From Neptuniibacter victor (GTDB lineage Bacteria; Pseudomonadota; Gammaproteobacteria; Pseudomonadales; Balneatricaceae), in assembly GCA_027943745.1 (NCBI GenBank), contig AP025763.1:62001-126000 (forward strand): DNA of 64,000 nucleotides, given 5' to 3'. Made by a program: the position numbers and the translations under genes. The notes below the pieces were generated by a model, which searched no databases, was not told where the DNA came from, and saw only the letters and a list, made by a program, of their open reading frames with translations. Shown here in pieces: positions 33,743 through 42,549 of the stretch; position 1 is the first letter of the stretch, and every line of letters begins with the position of its first letter.

Positions 33743-34969
33743 ATGGCAACGTTTAGTTATCGTGGTAGAAACAGAGAAGGCGAAGAAGTTACCGGTCAAG
33801 TAGAGGCGGGCAGTGCCGCTATGGCCGCTTCCCAGCTATCTGTTGAAGGTGTGATCCCGATAAAAATTGATGAAGCCGTACAAAAAAAGGCATCGGCCGG
33901 AAGTAAAGATGTACAGTTAAAGTTATTCCAAAAAGTAAGTGTCGACGAACTGATCATGTTTAGTCGTCAGATGTTCAGCTTAACTAAGGCTGGCGTACCG
34001 ATTACTCGGGCTATGCGAGGGCTAGCAAACACCGTTACTAATCCGTTGCTCGAAGAGACCTTAGGGGCTCTTGCTGATGATCTAGAGAAAGGTCATGCGC
34101 TTTCATCTGCGTTAGCCAAGCATCCGAAGATTTTTAGTGAACTGTATATCAGTATGATTCATGTGGGGGAAAATACGGGCCAGTTAGATGATTCGTTCCG
34201 CCAGATGGCAGCCTACCTTGAGCTCGAACGGCAAACCATCAAAAATGTGAAACAAGCTACCCGGTATCCTATGTTTGTGATGGTAGCGATCTCTGTTGCT
34301 ATAGCGATTATTAATATCTTTGTTATACCGGCGTTTAAGTCTGTGTTTGCTAGCTTCGGCGGGGAGATGCCATGGCAAACAAAGGCATTAATTACCCTCT
34401 CTGACTTCACGGTAAATTGGTGGTGGGCCATTTTAGGAGGCTTGATTTTATTGGTTGTTGGTTTTTATCGTTGGAAAAAAACAGACGCCGGTCATATGAC
34501 TTGGGACCGAAGGAAACTGAAGTTTCCGATTGTCGGGCCGATATTCTATAGAGTGATCTTAGGACGCTTTTCCCGTACTTTTAGTATCGTTCTAAAAGCG
34601 GGTGTGCCGATAGAGCAGGGATTAGCGATTGTCTCTAATGCAGTAGGTAATCGCTATATAGGTAAAAAGGTTTCCAGTATGCGCCAAGGTATCGAGCGCG
34701 GTGAGTCCTTTACTCAGACAGCACATCAAGCTGAGATGTTTAGTCCTCTCGTGATGCAGATGCTGGCCGTAGGGGAAGAGACGGGTCGTGTTGATCAGAT
34801 GCTTGAAGAGGCTGCGGGCTTTTATGAGCAGGAAGTGGAGTATGATTTGAAAAACCTGACCAGCGCGATTGAGCCGATCTTAATTGTTGCAATTGGCGCT
34901 ATGGTTTTAGTGCTTGCGTTAGGTGTATTCCTTCCGTTGTGGGAGTTGAGTACCACGATCAATGGTTAG
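33743..34969 (+). CDS. mshG: MSHA inner-membrane platform protein MshG (GspF/PilC-like)
   Basis: 408 residues with the duplicated T2SF domain (FSRQMFSLTKAGVPITRAM and FSRTFSIVLKAGVPIEQGLA) and three membrane segments. It is the platform on which MshE acts. Overlaps mshF by 8 bp. Confidence 0.93.
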   Translation: MATFSYRGRNREGEEVTGQVEAGSAAMAASQLSVEGVIPIKIDEAVQKKASAGSKDVQLKLFQKVSVDELIMFSRQMFSLTKAGVPITRAMRGLANTVTNPLLEETLGALADDLEKGHALSSALAKHPKIFSELYISMIHVGENTGQLDDSFRQMAAYLELERQTIKNVKQATRYPMFVMVAISVAIAIINIFVIPAFKSVFASFGGEMPWQTKALITLSDFTVNWWWAILGGLILLVVGFYRWKKTDAGHMTWDRRKLKFPIVGPIFYRVILGRFSRTFSIVLKAGVPIEQGLAIVSNAVGNRYIGKKVSSMRQGIERGESFTQTAHQAEMFSPLVMQMLAVGEETGRVDQMLEEAAGFYEQEVEYDLKNLTSAIEPILIVAIGAMVLVLALGVFLPLWELSTTING

Positions 34970-35501
34970 TCCAGTTCCAGGTTGGAAGCAACGATATAGT
35001 GGTTTTTCGCTATTGGAGTTAGTGGTCGCCATTTTTATAATCTCATTGTTGGCCGCTTTTGCGTTTAAGAAATTAGAGGCACTGGCTGAAGATGTAGAGC
35101 GAGTTTCGTTTGAAGGCGTGAGAAATAACATACAGGCGCAAATTACGCTAAAAGTGGCTTACTGGTATGCAGAGCAGAAGGTTATCTCTCCTGCTGAGCT
35201 AGCACAGACCAATCCGATGGATCTGATTCAGCATAAGCCGGCTAATTATGCAGGTGAGCTAAGCTTTGAGCATTTATCAGCAGCGGCTTCAGAGCATTGG
35301 TATTTTTTATCAGATAAGCGCTGGCTCGTTTATAAAGCGAAACGGCTTGAACAGTTAAATAATGAATTTGATCAGGTTGAAATTATTCCTTTTCAGCTTA
35401 AATCGAGGTTAAACCACCCGCATCAAAAGCGCGGGGTAGCACTAGAGGCAAAATTAAAACCGCTATATACGTTTTATTGGAAAGCAGATGATACTGACTA
35501 A
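34962..35501 (+). CDS. mshF: MSHA biogenesis protein MshF
   Basis: 179 residues. It begins like a pseudopilin (YSGFSLLELVVAIFIISLLA) with a processing-site-like G-F and glutamate five, then a coiled coil (DVERVSFEGVRNNIQAQITL) and a small C-terminal domain. Position between mshG and the pilin gene and the overlap with mshG identify it as MshF. Confidence 0.78.
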   Translation: MVSPVPGWKQRYSGFSLLELVVAIFIISLLAAFAFKKLEALAEDVERVSFEGVRNNIQAQITLKVAYWYAEQKVISPAELAQTNPMDLIQHKPANYAGELSFEHLSAAASEHWYFLSDKRWLVYKAKRLEQLNNEFDQVEIIPFQLKSRLNHPHQKRGVALEAKLKPLYTFYWKADDTD

Positions 35502-35522
35502 ACTATACAATCTGGTCAGAAT

Positions 35523-35552
35523 TTGTTAAAAATCAATTAATTGCAATTTAAT
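35523..35552 (+). promoter_or_regulatory. Possible internal promoter ahead of the pilin genes
   Basis: TTGTTA (35523-35528) and TTTAAT (35547-35552) with an 18-base spacer lie in the only sizeable gap (71 bp) between msh genes, just where Vibrio has a separate structural-gene promoter. The hexamers are weak. Confidence 0.3.
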
Positions 35553-35572
35553 ACCCAGGGGCAGAGAGTTCC

Positions 35573-36085
35573 ATGAAAAAGCAAACTGGTTTTACGATCA
35601 TTGAATTAGTAGTAGTGATTGCCTTGTTGGGCATTCTGGCGGCGGTTGCATTACCGCGTTTTATTAATGTTACCGACGACGCACATAACGCAGCCGTTAA
35701 AGGTGCTGCGGGCGGTTTTGCAGCGGGTGTTGCGTTAGCAAAAGCGAAAGCGGTTGTTGAGAATGCAAGTTCGGGAGCGGGTGTGCAGTTAGATGGTGCA
35801 GCTTCTGTGGCAATTAATAGTGCGGGTTACCCAGTAGGTGCTTCTGGGGCGGGCCCAACAATTACAAATGAAAGCGAGTGTATCGCTGTATGGGATAACG
35901 TACTTCAAGGTAGTCGTCCTACAGCATCGTCAGCACAGGGGGATGGTGTGGATTATGCAGCAGCTCGTGTAGATGATGACACTTGTACCTTTACCTATCG
36001 TCAGGCTGCACCATCGGGTGCAGACCGTTTGATCACTTATGATGCCGATTCTGGTAATGTGACTGTTACAGGTGCTGATGAGTAA
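35573..36085 (+). CDS. mshB: MSHA-type pilin (MshB/MshA family), likely major subunit
   Basis: 170 residues. Prepilin leader MKKQTG cleaved before F, then the hydrophobic helix FTIIELVVVIALLGILAAVA with glutamate at position +5. The mature body is alanine/glycine-rich with two cysteines (in SECIAVW and DTCTFTY) suited to a disulfide loop. The sequence resembles MshB more than MshA, yet it is the only classical pilin here, so it may be the main fibre subunit (inference). It has its own ribosome site after a 71-bp gap. Confidence 0.82.
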   Translation: MKKQTGFTIIELVVVIALLGILAAVALPRFINVTDDAHNAAVKGAAGGFAAGVALAKAKAVVENASSGAGVQLDGAASVAINSAGYPVGASGAGPTITNESECIAVWDNVLQGSRPTASSAQGDGVDYAAARVDDDTCTFTYRQAAPSGADRLITYDADSGNVTVTGADE

Positions 36086-36099
36086 TTATCAGATCTAAT

Positions 36100-36726
36100 G
36101 TGACTTATATGAGTAGTGATTATTTATCTTTAGCTAAATATAGCTACTCTCGATCTCGCCAGCGTGGTTTCACGTTGGTTGAGATCATCGTTGTTATTAT
36201 CCTTCTTGGTATTCTTTCTGCTGTAGCGATTCCTCGTTTCAGTAATGTCTCCGTTTACCAGCAGGCTTCCTTGCGAAGCTCTATTCTTGGGTCGCTCAAG
36301 TTAGCGCAAAAAACGGCCTTGGCTCAGCATGCTTCTTCCGTATATTGGTTGTTAGAGCGTTCATCGTTGGATCAGTGGCGTGTACGCTTATTGATCGATT
36401 CTAATACCGCAGATGGTGTTGCCCCAACGGATATATCACCTACGCAGTTGCAGGAATTAATTCCTGGAAATATCGCTCTCTCATATAACGTCTCTTTAAG
36501 TGCGGGTGGTTCAGTTACCGGTACCTTAGCGGCTGGTGATAACTTAGTGGTGATGTACAACCAACTCGGGGATATGGTGAGAGTGAAAACAGGGGTGGTT
36601 TTGACATCGGAAGGCTCGTTTCCGGATACCGCACAGTTGGTGAGTAGTAGCTTACAGTTTGCCGACAGCAGTAGTGGCTTTTGTCTTTCTTTGACCGGTT
36701 ATACCTATGCCTCAACCTGCCGCTGA
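36100..36726 (+). CDS. mshC: Minor pilin MshC
   Basis: 208 residues from GTG 36100 (an ATG at 36109 is equally possible). A long leader (YSRSRQRG) precedes the pilin helix FTLVEIIVVIILLGILSAVA; the C-terminus carries two cysteines (GFCLSL and STCR). Overlaps mshD by 20 bp in another frame. Assigned by order and prepilin signature. Confidence 0.78.
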   Translation: MTYMSSDYLSLAKYSYSRSRQRGFTLVEIIVVIILLGILSAVAIPRFSNVSVYQQASLRSSILGSLKLAQKTALAQHASSVYWLLERSSLDQWRVRLLIDSNTADGVAPTDISPTQLQELIPGNIALSYNVSLSAGGSVTGTLAAGDNLVVMYNQLGDMVRVKTGVVLTSEGSFPDTAQLVSSSLQFADSSSGFCLSLTGYTYASTCR

Positions 36727-37243
36727 ACGAGGGTTCTCTCTAGTCGAGATTATCATCACCATTGTCATTATTGGTGTTGCGCTGACGGCCGCCATTGCAG
36801 GCTGGGGAACAATCGCTAGGCATAGCTCTGATGTGATGTGGCAGACCCGCGTTTCATACCTTGGGCAAGCTTACTTAGAAGAGATACTATCACGACGTTA
36901 TGATGAACAGACCCCTTTAGGAGGGAGCCCTCCCTGTACCACTTGTACAGCACCAGGCAGTTTGGGTTTTGAGAGTGGCGAAACGAGGGCGACGTTTGAT
37001 GATGTTGATGACTATCATGGCTTGAGTGAAAACGCGGTCGGCTTATTTAACTCTCTCGTAACGACCGGAGGCATTCAGTCTTACAATGGTTATCAGGTTG
37101 ATGTGCAGGTTCAATATGTTGGTGCTAGTTATTTCGCCGCGGGTAATGAACGGCGTGTAAAGCAGATTATTGTGACAGTGACGCCTCCGCAAAATACCGG
37201 GCAAAGCCCCGTTGTATTTAGTGCGTTGCGAGGAAATTACTGA
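36707..37243 (+). CDS. mshD: Minor pilin MshD
   Basis: 178 residues with prepilin helix GFSLVEIIITIVIIGVALTA and the MshD-specific segment YLGQAYLEEILSRRYDEQTP followed by a CTTC cysteine pair. Stop and the next start overlap by one base. Confidence 0.85.
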   Translation: MPQPAAERGFSLVEIIITIVIIGVALTAAIAGWGTIARHSSDVMWQTRVSYLGQAYLEEILSRRYDEQTPLGGSPPCTTCTAPGSLGFESGETRATFDDVDDYHGLSENAVGLFNSLVTTGGIQSYNGYQVDVQVQYVGASYFAAGNERRVKQIIVTVTPPQNTGQSPVVFSALRGNY

Positions 37244-38139
37244 TGCCTAGAGTAACCTCACATCAACGCGGTTTTACGCTGGTTGAGTTGATTGTCGTTA
37301 TTACGTTGCTGGGTATTATTTCATTAGTGACAGTCGGCTTTATTACGTCGACCATGCAGGGCTATGCTGATCTGACTCGTCGTGATCAACTTTCCTCGGC
37401 AGTGAGAGTTGCCGTAGAAAGAATGGCGCGAGAGATACGTAACGCCCTGCCCAACAGTATTCGAGTGAATGCCTCGGGCACTTGTTTAGAATTTATTCCT
37501 TCGTTAGCGGCCTCGCGTTATATATCGGTCCCTTTGTCAGCTTCCGCCGCTGCTAGTAGTTTCCCCTCGGTTCCTTTTGCTGTTGAACCACCCATAGGGC
37601 GGATTGCGGTATACCCGATTGATACAAATACAGGCGATGAACCCGGTCGGGCTGCTGGGCTAAACCCTATCTATGATCTTGATAGTTGGTCAATTATCTC
37701 CCCTATGATGAGTGCCAGCAGCGCTTTAGAGTCAGCAACGGGCTCTGTTAATGTATTACTTAGTAGTGCACATCGTTTTCCTACCGATTCACCCTCAAAA
37801 CGTTATTTTATTGTGGATGAGCCGGTAAGCTTTTGTGTGGTGGGTACAGATCTCTATCGCTTTCAGGGCCAAGGCGGCAGTAGCTATAGCTATGCGGTGA
37901 ATCAGCTCGATGGAGCGGCGCTGTTTGCCAATCTTGTTGAACCCCAAGAAGCGCTATTAGCAAGTGACGTGGTCACTCCGCCAGATAATACGCCGTTTAA
38001 ATACAGTGAAGCGACATTACTGCGTAATGGTATTGTCCTGTTTGATCTGTTTATTCAAGATCAGCAGTTATCGGTTGCCGATACTACTCAGGAGAGTATC
38101 CGTGTGCAGTTTGAGGTGCAGGTGAAAAATGTGCCATAA
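37243..38139 (+). CDS. mshO: Minor pilin MshO
   Basis: 298 residues, prepilin helix GFTLVELIVVITLLGIISLV, then a large PulJ/GspJ-like globular domain (RDQLSSAVRVAVERMAREIR, NSIRVNASGTCLEF). Size and order match MshO; probably part of the pilus tip complex. Overlaps mshP by 11 bp. Confidence 0.86.
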   Translation: MPRVTSHQRGFTLVELIVVITLLGIISLVTVGFITSTMQGYADLTRRDQLSSAVRVAVERMAREIRNALPNSIRVNASGTCLEFIPSLAASRYISVPLSASAAASSFPSVPFAVEPPIGRIAVYPIDTNTGDEPGRAAGLNPIYDLDSWSIISPMMSASSALESATGSVNVLLSSAHRFPTDSPSKRYFIVDEPVSFCVVGTDLYRFQGQGGSSYSYAVNQLDGAALFANLVEPQEALLASDVVTPPDNTPFKYSEATLLRNGIVLFDLFIQDQQLSVADTTQESIRVQFEVQVKNVP

Positions 38140-38608
38140 AATAACCAAGTCTAATTCGGTTCGATCAAGTAACCGATATCGCCAGCGAGGTTTAGGCCTT
38201 GTTTCCGCTATCTTCGTCATTACCGTCTTAGCGGTCATCATTGCCGGTATGGCACGTTTTTTTGCTATTAGCCAAGATGTGACAGTACAGGAATTTCTTG
38301 GCGCTAGAGCGATTACAGCGGCGCAAACGGGGGTGGAGTTAGAATTGACCTGCCTCGAAAACGGTTTGTCTGGTTGTACTGCGTCTGCGGCGGTTGGCAG
38401 TGTTCCCAGCAATTGGGATTATTGGCCTGGACCGGCATCCAGCGCCAGTTTTTCGATAGCAGGCTTAAAAGATTGCCGCGCTCAGGTTTTTTATTACACG
38501 GTTAGCTCTTCGGAAGGAAGTTTTTGGACAATCGATAGTACAGGCTTTTGCGGGGGTAGCGGTTTGGATGGTGCTTCACGAAGAGTGGTTATCAGAGCGG
38601 CACAATAG
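38129..38608 (+). CDS. mshP: MSHA biogenesis protein MshP
   Basis: 159 residues: a basic N-terminus, one hydrophobic helix (GLGLVSAIFVITVLAVIIAG) without the prepilin glutamate, and a domain with five cysteines (LTCLENGLSGCT, KDCRAQ, FCGGS) plus an N-terminal one. Last gene of the operon; the mshQ seen in Vibrio is missing. Only a weak hairpin (AAAGC/GCTTT at 38648-38667) follows before pyrE on the opposite strand. Confidence 0.8.
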   Translation: MCHKITKSNSVRSSNRYRQRGLGLVSAIFVITVLAVIIAGMARFFAISQDVTVQEFLGARAITAAQTGVELELTCLENGLSGCTASAAVGSVPSNWDYWPGPASSASFSIAGLKDCRAQVFYYTVSSSEGSFWTIDSTGFCGGSGLDGASRRVVIRAAQ

Positions 38609-38689
38609 AGAGAAGGCCGCTCCAAAGATCAAAGGCGAAAGATCAGTAAAGCATTTATTTAGCTTTATCCTTATCCTGGAAAGAGGTGA

Positions 38690-39337
38690 TTAACCGTCGA
38701 TTCCAAATTCATCGCGGTACTGGCGAATAGCAGCAAGCTCTGCTCCCATGTCACCTTTCTCTGTTAAGTAATCGATCAGGTCGCCAAGGCTAACAATACT
38801 TACTACGGGCATACCATAATCTCGCTCGACTTCTTGAATAGCCGATAGCTCACCTTTACCTTTCTCTTGACGGTTAAGTGCGATAACAACACCCGCTGGT
38901 TTAGCGCCTGCTTGTTCGATGATCTCCATCACTTCGCGGATTGCTGTACCTGCGGTAATAACGTCATCAATAATCATGGCACCGCCTTCCAATGGTGCGC
39001 CCACTAAGTTGCCGCCTTCACCGTGAGTTTTTGCTTCTTTACGATTAAATACGTAAGGCACATCGTCGCCATGGTGATCAGCCAGTGCAACGGCGGTTGT
39101 CGCGGCTAAAGGGATTCCTTTGTAAGCAGGGCCAAGTAGTACATCGTAATTGACGCCTGAGTTCTTAATTGCTTGGGCATAAAACCGACCCAGTTTAGCT
39201 AATGCAGAACCCGTATTAAAAAGACCCGCATTGAAAAAATAGGGGCTGGTACGACCAGATTTAAGCGTGAACTCGCCAAAGCGCAACACATTTTGTTCGA
39301 TAGCAAATTCAATAAACTCGCGCTGGTAATCCTGCAT
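38690..39337 (-). CDS. pyrE: Orotate phosphoribosyltransferase PyrE
   Basis: 215 residues; converts orotate and PRPP to OMP in pyrimidine synthesis. The PRPP-binding loop [17 protein letters not shown], the flexible loop [11 protein letters not shown] and the N-terminal [19 protein letters not shown] are intact. Divergent from crc, as in Pseudomonas. Confidence 0.97.
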   Translation of the reverse strand: MQDYQREFIEFAIEQNVLRFGEFTLKSGRTSPYFFNAGLFNTGSALAKLGRFYAQAIKNSGVNYDVLLGPAYKGIPLAATTAVALADHHGDDVPYVFNRKEAKTHGEGGNLVGAPLEGGAMIIDDVITAGTAIREVMEIIEQAGAKPAGVVIALNRQEKGKGELSAIQEVERDYGMPVVSIVSLGDLIDYLTEKGDMGAELAAIRQYRDEFGIDG

Positions 39338-39522
39338 AGCAATCTCCGCTGAACTGGGGGTTATAAAAGCAGGCGCTATTCTACCAGCGAGTGGCGCTAG
39401 GCTCCATTATTCTGCACGTGCGCAAAGAATTTCATTTTTGCTCACTAAGCTATACAATTCGTTCTCAGATTAAAAATAATACTAATTAGTTATGCGTCTG
39501 CTATCAGACAGGAACACACTCT

Positions 39523-40293
39523 ATGCGCGTCATTACCTTCAATACACAAGGTATTGAACAGGCTGCTGAAAACGGCTTTTTCGACTGGATGGTCCAACAG
39601 GACGCTGATGTTATCTGCTTGCAAGATATTCGTGCGAAGGAATATCAGCTGGATGATGAGCGTTTTCACCCAGAAGGTTACTACCCATACTTCTTTGATG
39701 CTTGGGAAGATGGCTATAGCGGTGTAGCGATTTATACACGTGAAGTACCCAAAGCGATTATGACTGGCCTAGGCTTTGAGCTTTGTGACCAGCATGGCCG
39801 TTTTATTCAAGCCGATTTTGAGCACGTTAGTGTCTCTTCCTTCTGCCTACCATCAGGTTTAAAAAGCGATACTGCGCAGAAAGAGAAAGAAGCCTTCATG
39901 GAAGATTTCATGGGGCACTTGACTAAAACGTTACGCAAACGTCGTGAGTTCATCTTCTGTGGAACAACGTTCATTGCCCATAAAACCGTTGATCTAAGTA
40001 ATTGGTACGCTAATCAGACTGTTTCAGGCTTCTTGCAGGTTGAAAGGGATTGGATGGCTGAAGTTTTTGACGAGATGGGTTTTGTTGATGCTTTCCGCCA
40101 GATTAACAAGGCAGAAAGACAGTTCAGCTGGTGGCCTGATTACAATCGTGCACGCAAATTAAATGAAGGTGCTCGTTTGGATTATCAGATCACAACCGCA
40201 AATCTTCGTAATACGATTAAGAACGCACAGATATACCGCGATGTTTCTTTTAGTGAACACGCGCCAATCATCATTGATTACGATATTGGTTAG
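39523..40293 (+). CDS. crc: Catabolite repression control protein Crc (non-catalytic exonuclease III fold)
   Basis: 256 residues of the exonuclease III/endonuclease fold. ADVICLQDIRAKE, YSGVAIYTRE, SSFCLPSG and SEHAPIIIDYD follow Pseudomonas Crc closely. The catalytic glutamate of ExoIII is aspartate (LQD), the GDFN motif is absent (CGTTFIAHK instead) and the terminal SDH is SEH, so it should not cut DNA. In Pseudomonas Crc works with Hfq as a translational repressor of catabolic mRNAs, and its gene sits next to pyrE just as here. Confidence 0.85.
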   Translation: MRVITFNTQGIEQAAENGFFDWMVQQDADVICLQDIRAKEYQLDDERFHPEGYYPYFFDAWEDGYSGVAIYTREVPKAIMTGLGFELCDQHGRFIQADFEHVSVSSFCLPSGLKSDTAQKEKEAFMEDFMGHLTKTLRKRREFIFCGTTFIAHKTVDLSNWYANQTVSGFLQVERDWMAEVFDEMGFVDAFRQINKAERQFSWWPDYNRARKLNEGARLDYQITTANLRNTIKNAQIYRDVSFSEHAPIIIDYDIG

Positions 40294-40316
40294 GTCTAAC
40301 GCGATATTTGGTCAAT

Positions 40317-40344
40317 AAAAAAGGAGCCTTTGGCTCCTTTTTTT
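40317..40344. terminator. Bidirectional terminator between crc and rph
   Basis: AAAAAAGGAGCC / GGCTCCTTTTTT with a three-base loop; the A and T runs on both sides serve both converging genes. Confidence 0.92.
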
Positions 40345-40361
40345 AATCGCTAGCCGAAAAA

Positions 40362-41132
40362 TTACTCAGCTAACGCATTCTTCTGAAGTTCAACTAACTC
40401 AGAGATCCCTTTACGTGCTAAATCTAACATCGCATTAAGTTCATCTTGTGAGTAAGGTGCGCCTTCTGCGGTGCCTTGAACTTCGATAAAGCCACCCTGA
40501 CTTGTCATGATGACATTCATATCAGTTTCCGCTTTGCTATCTTCAGCGTAATCTAGATCTAATACAGGTTCGCCATCGTAGATACCGACAGAGATCGCAG
40601 CAATCGCTTGCTTGATCGGATCGCCTTTCATCGCACCATTTTTATCTTGCTTTAGGACATTAATCGCATCTTGAAGTGCGACGAAAGCGCCGGTAATCGA
40701 TGCGGTGCGTGTGCCACCGTCGGCTTGAATAACATCACAATCAATCGTAATGGTGTTCTCGCCTAACTTCTTCAGGTTAAGCGCCGCACGCAAAGATCGG
40801 CCGATTAAGCGTTGGATCTCTACGGTACGCCCTGTTTGCTTACCGCGAGCGGCTTCACGACCATTACGGCTTGTCGTAGAGCGAGGCAGCATGCCATATT
40901 CCGCTGTCACCCACCCCTGCCCAGAACCGCGAAGAAAACGGGGAACACCACGTTCAACTGTCGCTGTACAAAGCACCTTGGTATTACCAAATTCAACTAA
41001 TACAGAACCTTCTGCATGCATAGTGAAGTTGCGGGTGATCTTCACCTCGCGCATCTGATCGTTTTCACGGCCACTTGGGCGGTGTTTACTGATACCAAGA
41101 TTTTGCAGTTGTTCTGAGATAGATGAAGTCAT
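40362..41132 (-). CDS. rph: Ribonuclease PH
   Basis: 256 residues; phosphorolytic 3' exoribonuclease that trims tRNA precursors. Conserved blocks include [20 protein letters not shown], the [23 protein letters not shown]/phosphate region and [19 protein letters not shown]. The start at 41132 has AAAGGA before it and gives about 20 extra residues relative to E. coli; the next methionine lies beyond conserved sequence. Full length, unlike the frameshifted E. coli K-12 gene. Confidence 0.96.
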   Translation of the reverse strand: MTSSISEQLQNLGISKHRPSGRENDQMREVKITRNFTMHAEGSVLVEFGNTKVLCTATVERGVPRFLRGSGQGWVTAEYGMLPRSTTSRNGREAARGKQTGRTVEIQRLIGRSLRAALNLKKLGENTITIDCDVIQADGGTRTASITGAFVALQDAINVLKQDKNGAMKGDPIKQAIAAISVGIYDGEPVLDLDYAEDSKAETDMNVIMTSQGGFIEVQGTAEGAPYSQDELNAMLDLARKGISELVELQKNALAE

Positions 41133-41491
41133 GCCTGTCCTTTATCAATTTGGTCAGCGCTGGCTTATGTAAAGTGGCCGAGCTGTAACAATGTTCTTTA
41201 AGGGTGCTATTTTAATCGAGAATGGATCATATGACACCAAGAACAATTGATCCTACATATACAGTGGCTAGAGGACAGGAATAATCGCTTTTATTAGTAA
41301 GTGCTAAGTTATAAATCCGTTTTGAAATGACAACATCGCTTTATGTCTTGGGTCATTTTTTACTGGGTTCCTCATGATGAATAGTCTTAATATTGTTACA
41401 CTACAGGCAATCGATGGTTGTTTAAGCATGCGAAAACCGCATGGTTCAGATCATTTTTTATATACAAACATTTGAAGAGTTGTGACATTTT
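41133..41491. other. rph-yicC divergent intergenic region
   Basis: A 359-bp AT-rich gap between divergent genes that must hold both promoters. I see a 6-bp hairpin (CATGCG/CGCATG at 41427-41443) and no convincing reading frame, RNA gene or repeat. Confidence 0.5.
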
Positions 41492-42355
41492 ATGACACGC
41501 AGTATGACAGCGTTTGCTCGACAGGAAGCTGAGCATGAATGGGGTTCTCTTAGTTGGGAAATTAGATCGGTTAATCATCGTTACCTAGAGCCTCACCTAC
41601 GTTTACCTGAAAACTTGAAAGAGCTGGAAGGTTTCCTGCGCGAAAGGCTACGTAAAACCCTGAGCCGTGGAAAAGTTGAATGCACTTTACGTTTCATACC
41701 TGAAGCAAAAGTACAGCAGCTGGTCGTCAACGAGTCTTATGCCAAGGAGGTGATTCAAGCTGCGGAATCTGTCCAAGGTATGTTGAGTAACCACCAAGCG
41801 CTGGACGCGCTAGAACTATTACGTTGGCCTGGAGTATTGCAAGATACCAAGATCGATATGGATCTGGTGAAAAACTCCGCGAAAGAACTCTTCGGTAAAG
41901 CTTTAGAAGATCTACTCGAAGGGCGCGGACGAGAAGGGGAGGAACTTGCAACGTTGATTAATCAACGTCTAGACGCTGTGAGTGATATCGTTGCTGAAGT
42001 GCGCGAAAAGATGCCGCAGATACTACAAAATCAGCGCGATAACTTAGCGCAACGTTTAGAAGAGCTAAAAGCAGAGCTGGATGAAACCCGTCTTGAACAA
42101 GAGATGGCACTCTTAGCGCAGAAAGCCGATGTCGATGAAGAGATGGACCGCCTCGATACCCATGTGCAGGAAGTGCGCCGTGTACTGAAACAGAAAGGAC
42201 CTATCGGACGTCGTTTAGATTTCTTGATGCAAGAACTTAACCGCGAAGCCAATACTCTATCGTCTAAGTCGATCGTTGCCAGTACTACTCAATGTGCAGT
42301 TGAGCTTAAAGTGCTTATTGAGCAGATGCGCGAGCAGATCCAAAATATAGAGTGA
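41492..42355 (+). CDS. yicC: YicC family endoribonuclease
   Basis: 287 residues matching YicC/YloC (start MTRSMTAFARQEAEHEWGSL; C-terminal LKQKGPIGRRLDFLMQELNR, EANTLSSKSI), a family shown in E. coli to be an endoribonuclease. It ends in I-Q-N-I-E. The last codons lie in the attachment site of the island that follows, and a second copy of these codons occurs at 61366-61383, so the 3' end here is a hybrid restored by the insertion. Its usual neighbour gmk is not adjacent. Confidence 0.95.
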   Translation: MTRSMTAFARQEAEHEWGSLSWEIRSVNHRYLEPHLRLPENLKELEGFLRERLRKTLSRGKVECTLRFIPEAKVQQLVVNESYAKEVIQAAESVQGMLSNHQALDALELLRWPGVLQDTKIDMDLVKNSAKELFGKALEDLLEGRGREGEELATLINQRLDAVSDIVAEVREKMPQILQNQRDNLAQRLEELKAELDETRLEQEMALLAQKADVDEEMDRLDTHVQEVRRVLKQKGPIGRRLDFLMQELNREANTLSSKSIVASTTQCAVELKVLIEQMREQIQNIE

Positions 42356-42359
42356 TGTC
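42336..42359 (+). repeat. attL of the genomic island (yicC 3' end)
   Basis: The 24 bases here and at 61361-61384 agree at 19 positions, and all five differences are transitions; both encode I-Q-N-I-E followed by a stop. The perfect 7-bp start AGATCCA is a plausible crossover core. The right copy is the left-behind original end of yicC (inference). Confidence 0.75.
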
Positions 42360-42383
42360 TATCTTGGTTTATTAGGTATCTTT

Positions 42384-42409
42384 AAGCCCCTTAAATACGG
42401 GGCTTTTTT
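42384..42409 (+). terminator. Terminator after yicC (island-derived)
   Basis: AAGCCCC / GGGGCTT stem, TTAAATAC loop, six T. As it lies inside the island boundary, the island seems to supply a replacement terminator for yicC. Confidence 0.85.
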
Positions 42410-42461
42410 GTTTTTGTTGTCTATGAAGGTCTATTGATATTTGGCTGAATCCAAATAGAAT

Positions 42462-42522
42462 TGGGTAGTGAAATGGGTAGTGAAACTAGGTTTTAGATGT
42501 CTGTGCACAAATTTACTACCCA
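42462..42522. repeat. Left arm-type integrase sites
   Basis: TGGGTAGTG occurs at 42462-42470 and 42474-42482 (12-bp pitch), and its inverse ACTACCCA at 42515-42522. The same pair with the same pitch occurs at the right end (61266-61286), as expected for integrase arm-binding sites. Confidence 0.65.
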
Positions 42523-42549
42523 CTTTTAGATTCTAATGAGGGCTAGAGT

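Noticed and set aside
41727-42252. Minus-strand frames within yicC
   Set aside because: Antisense shadows without ribosome sites; yicC is well conserved on the other strand.
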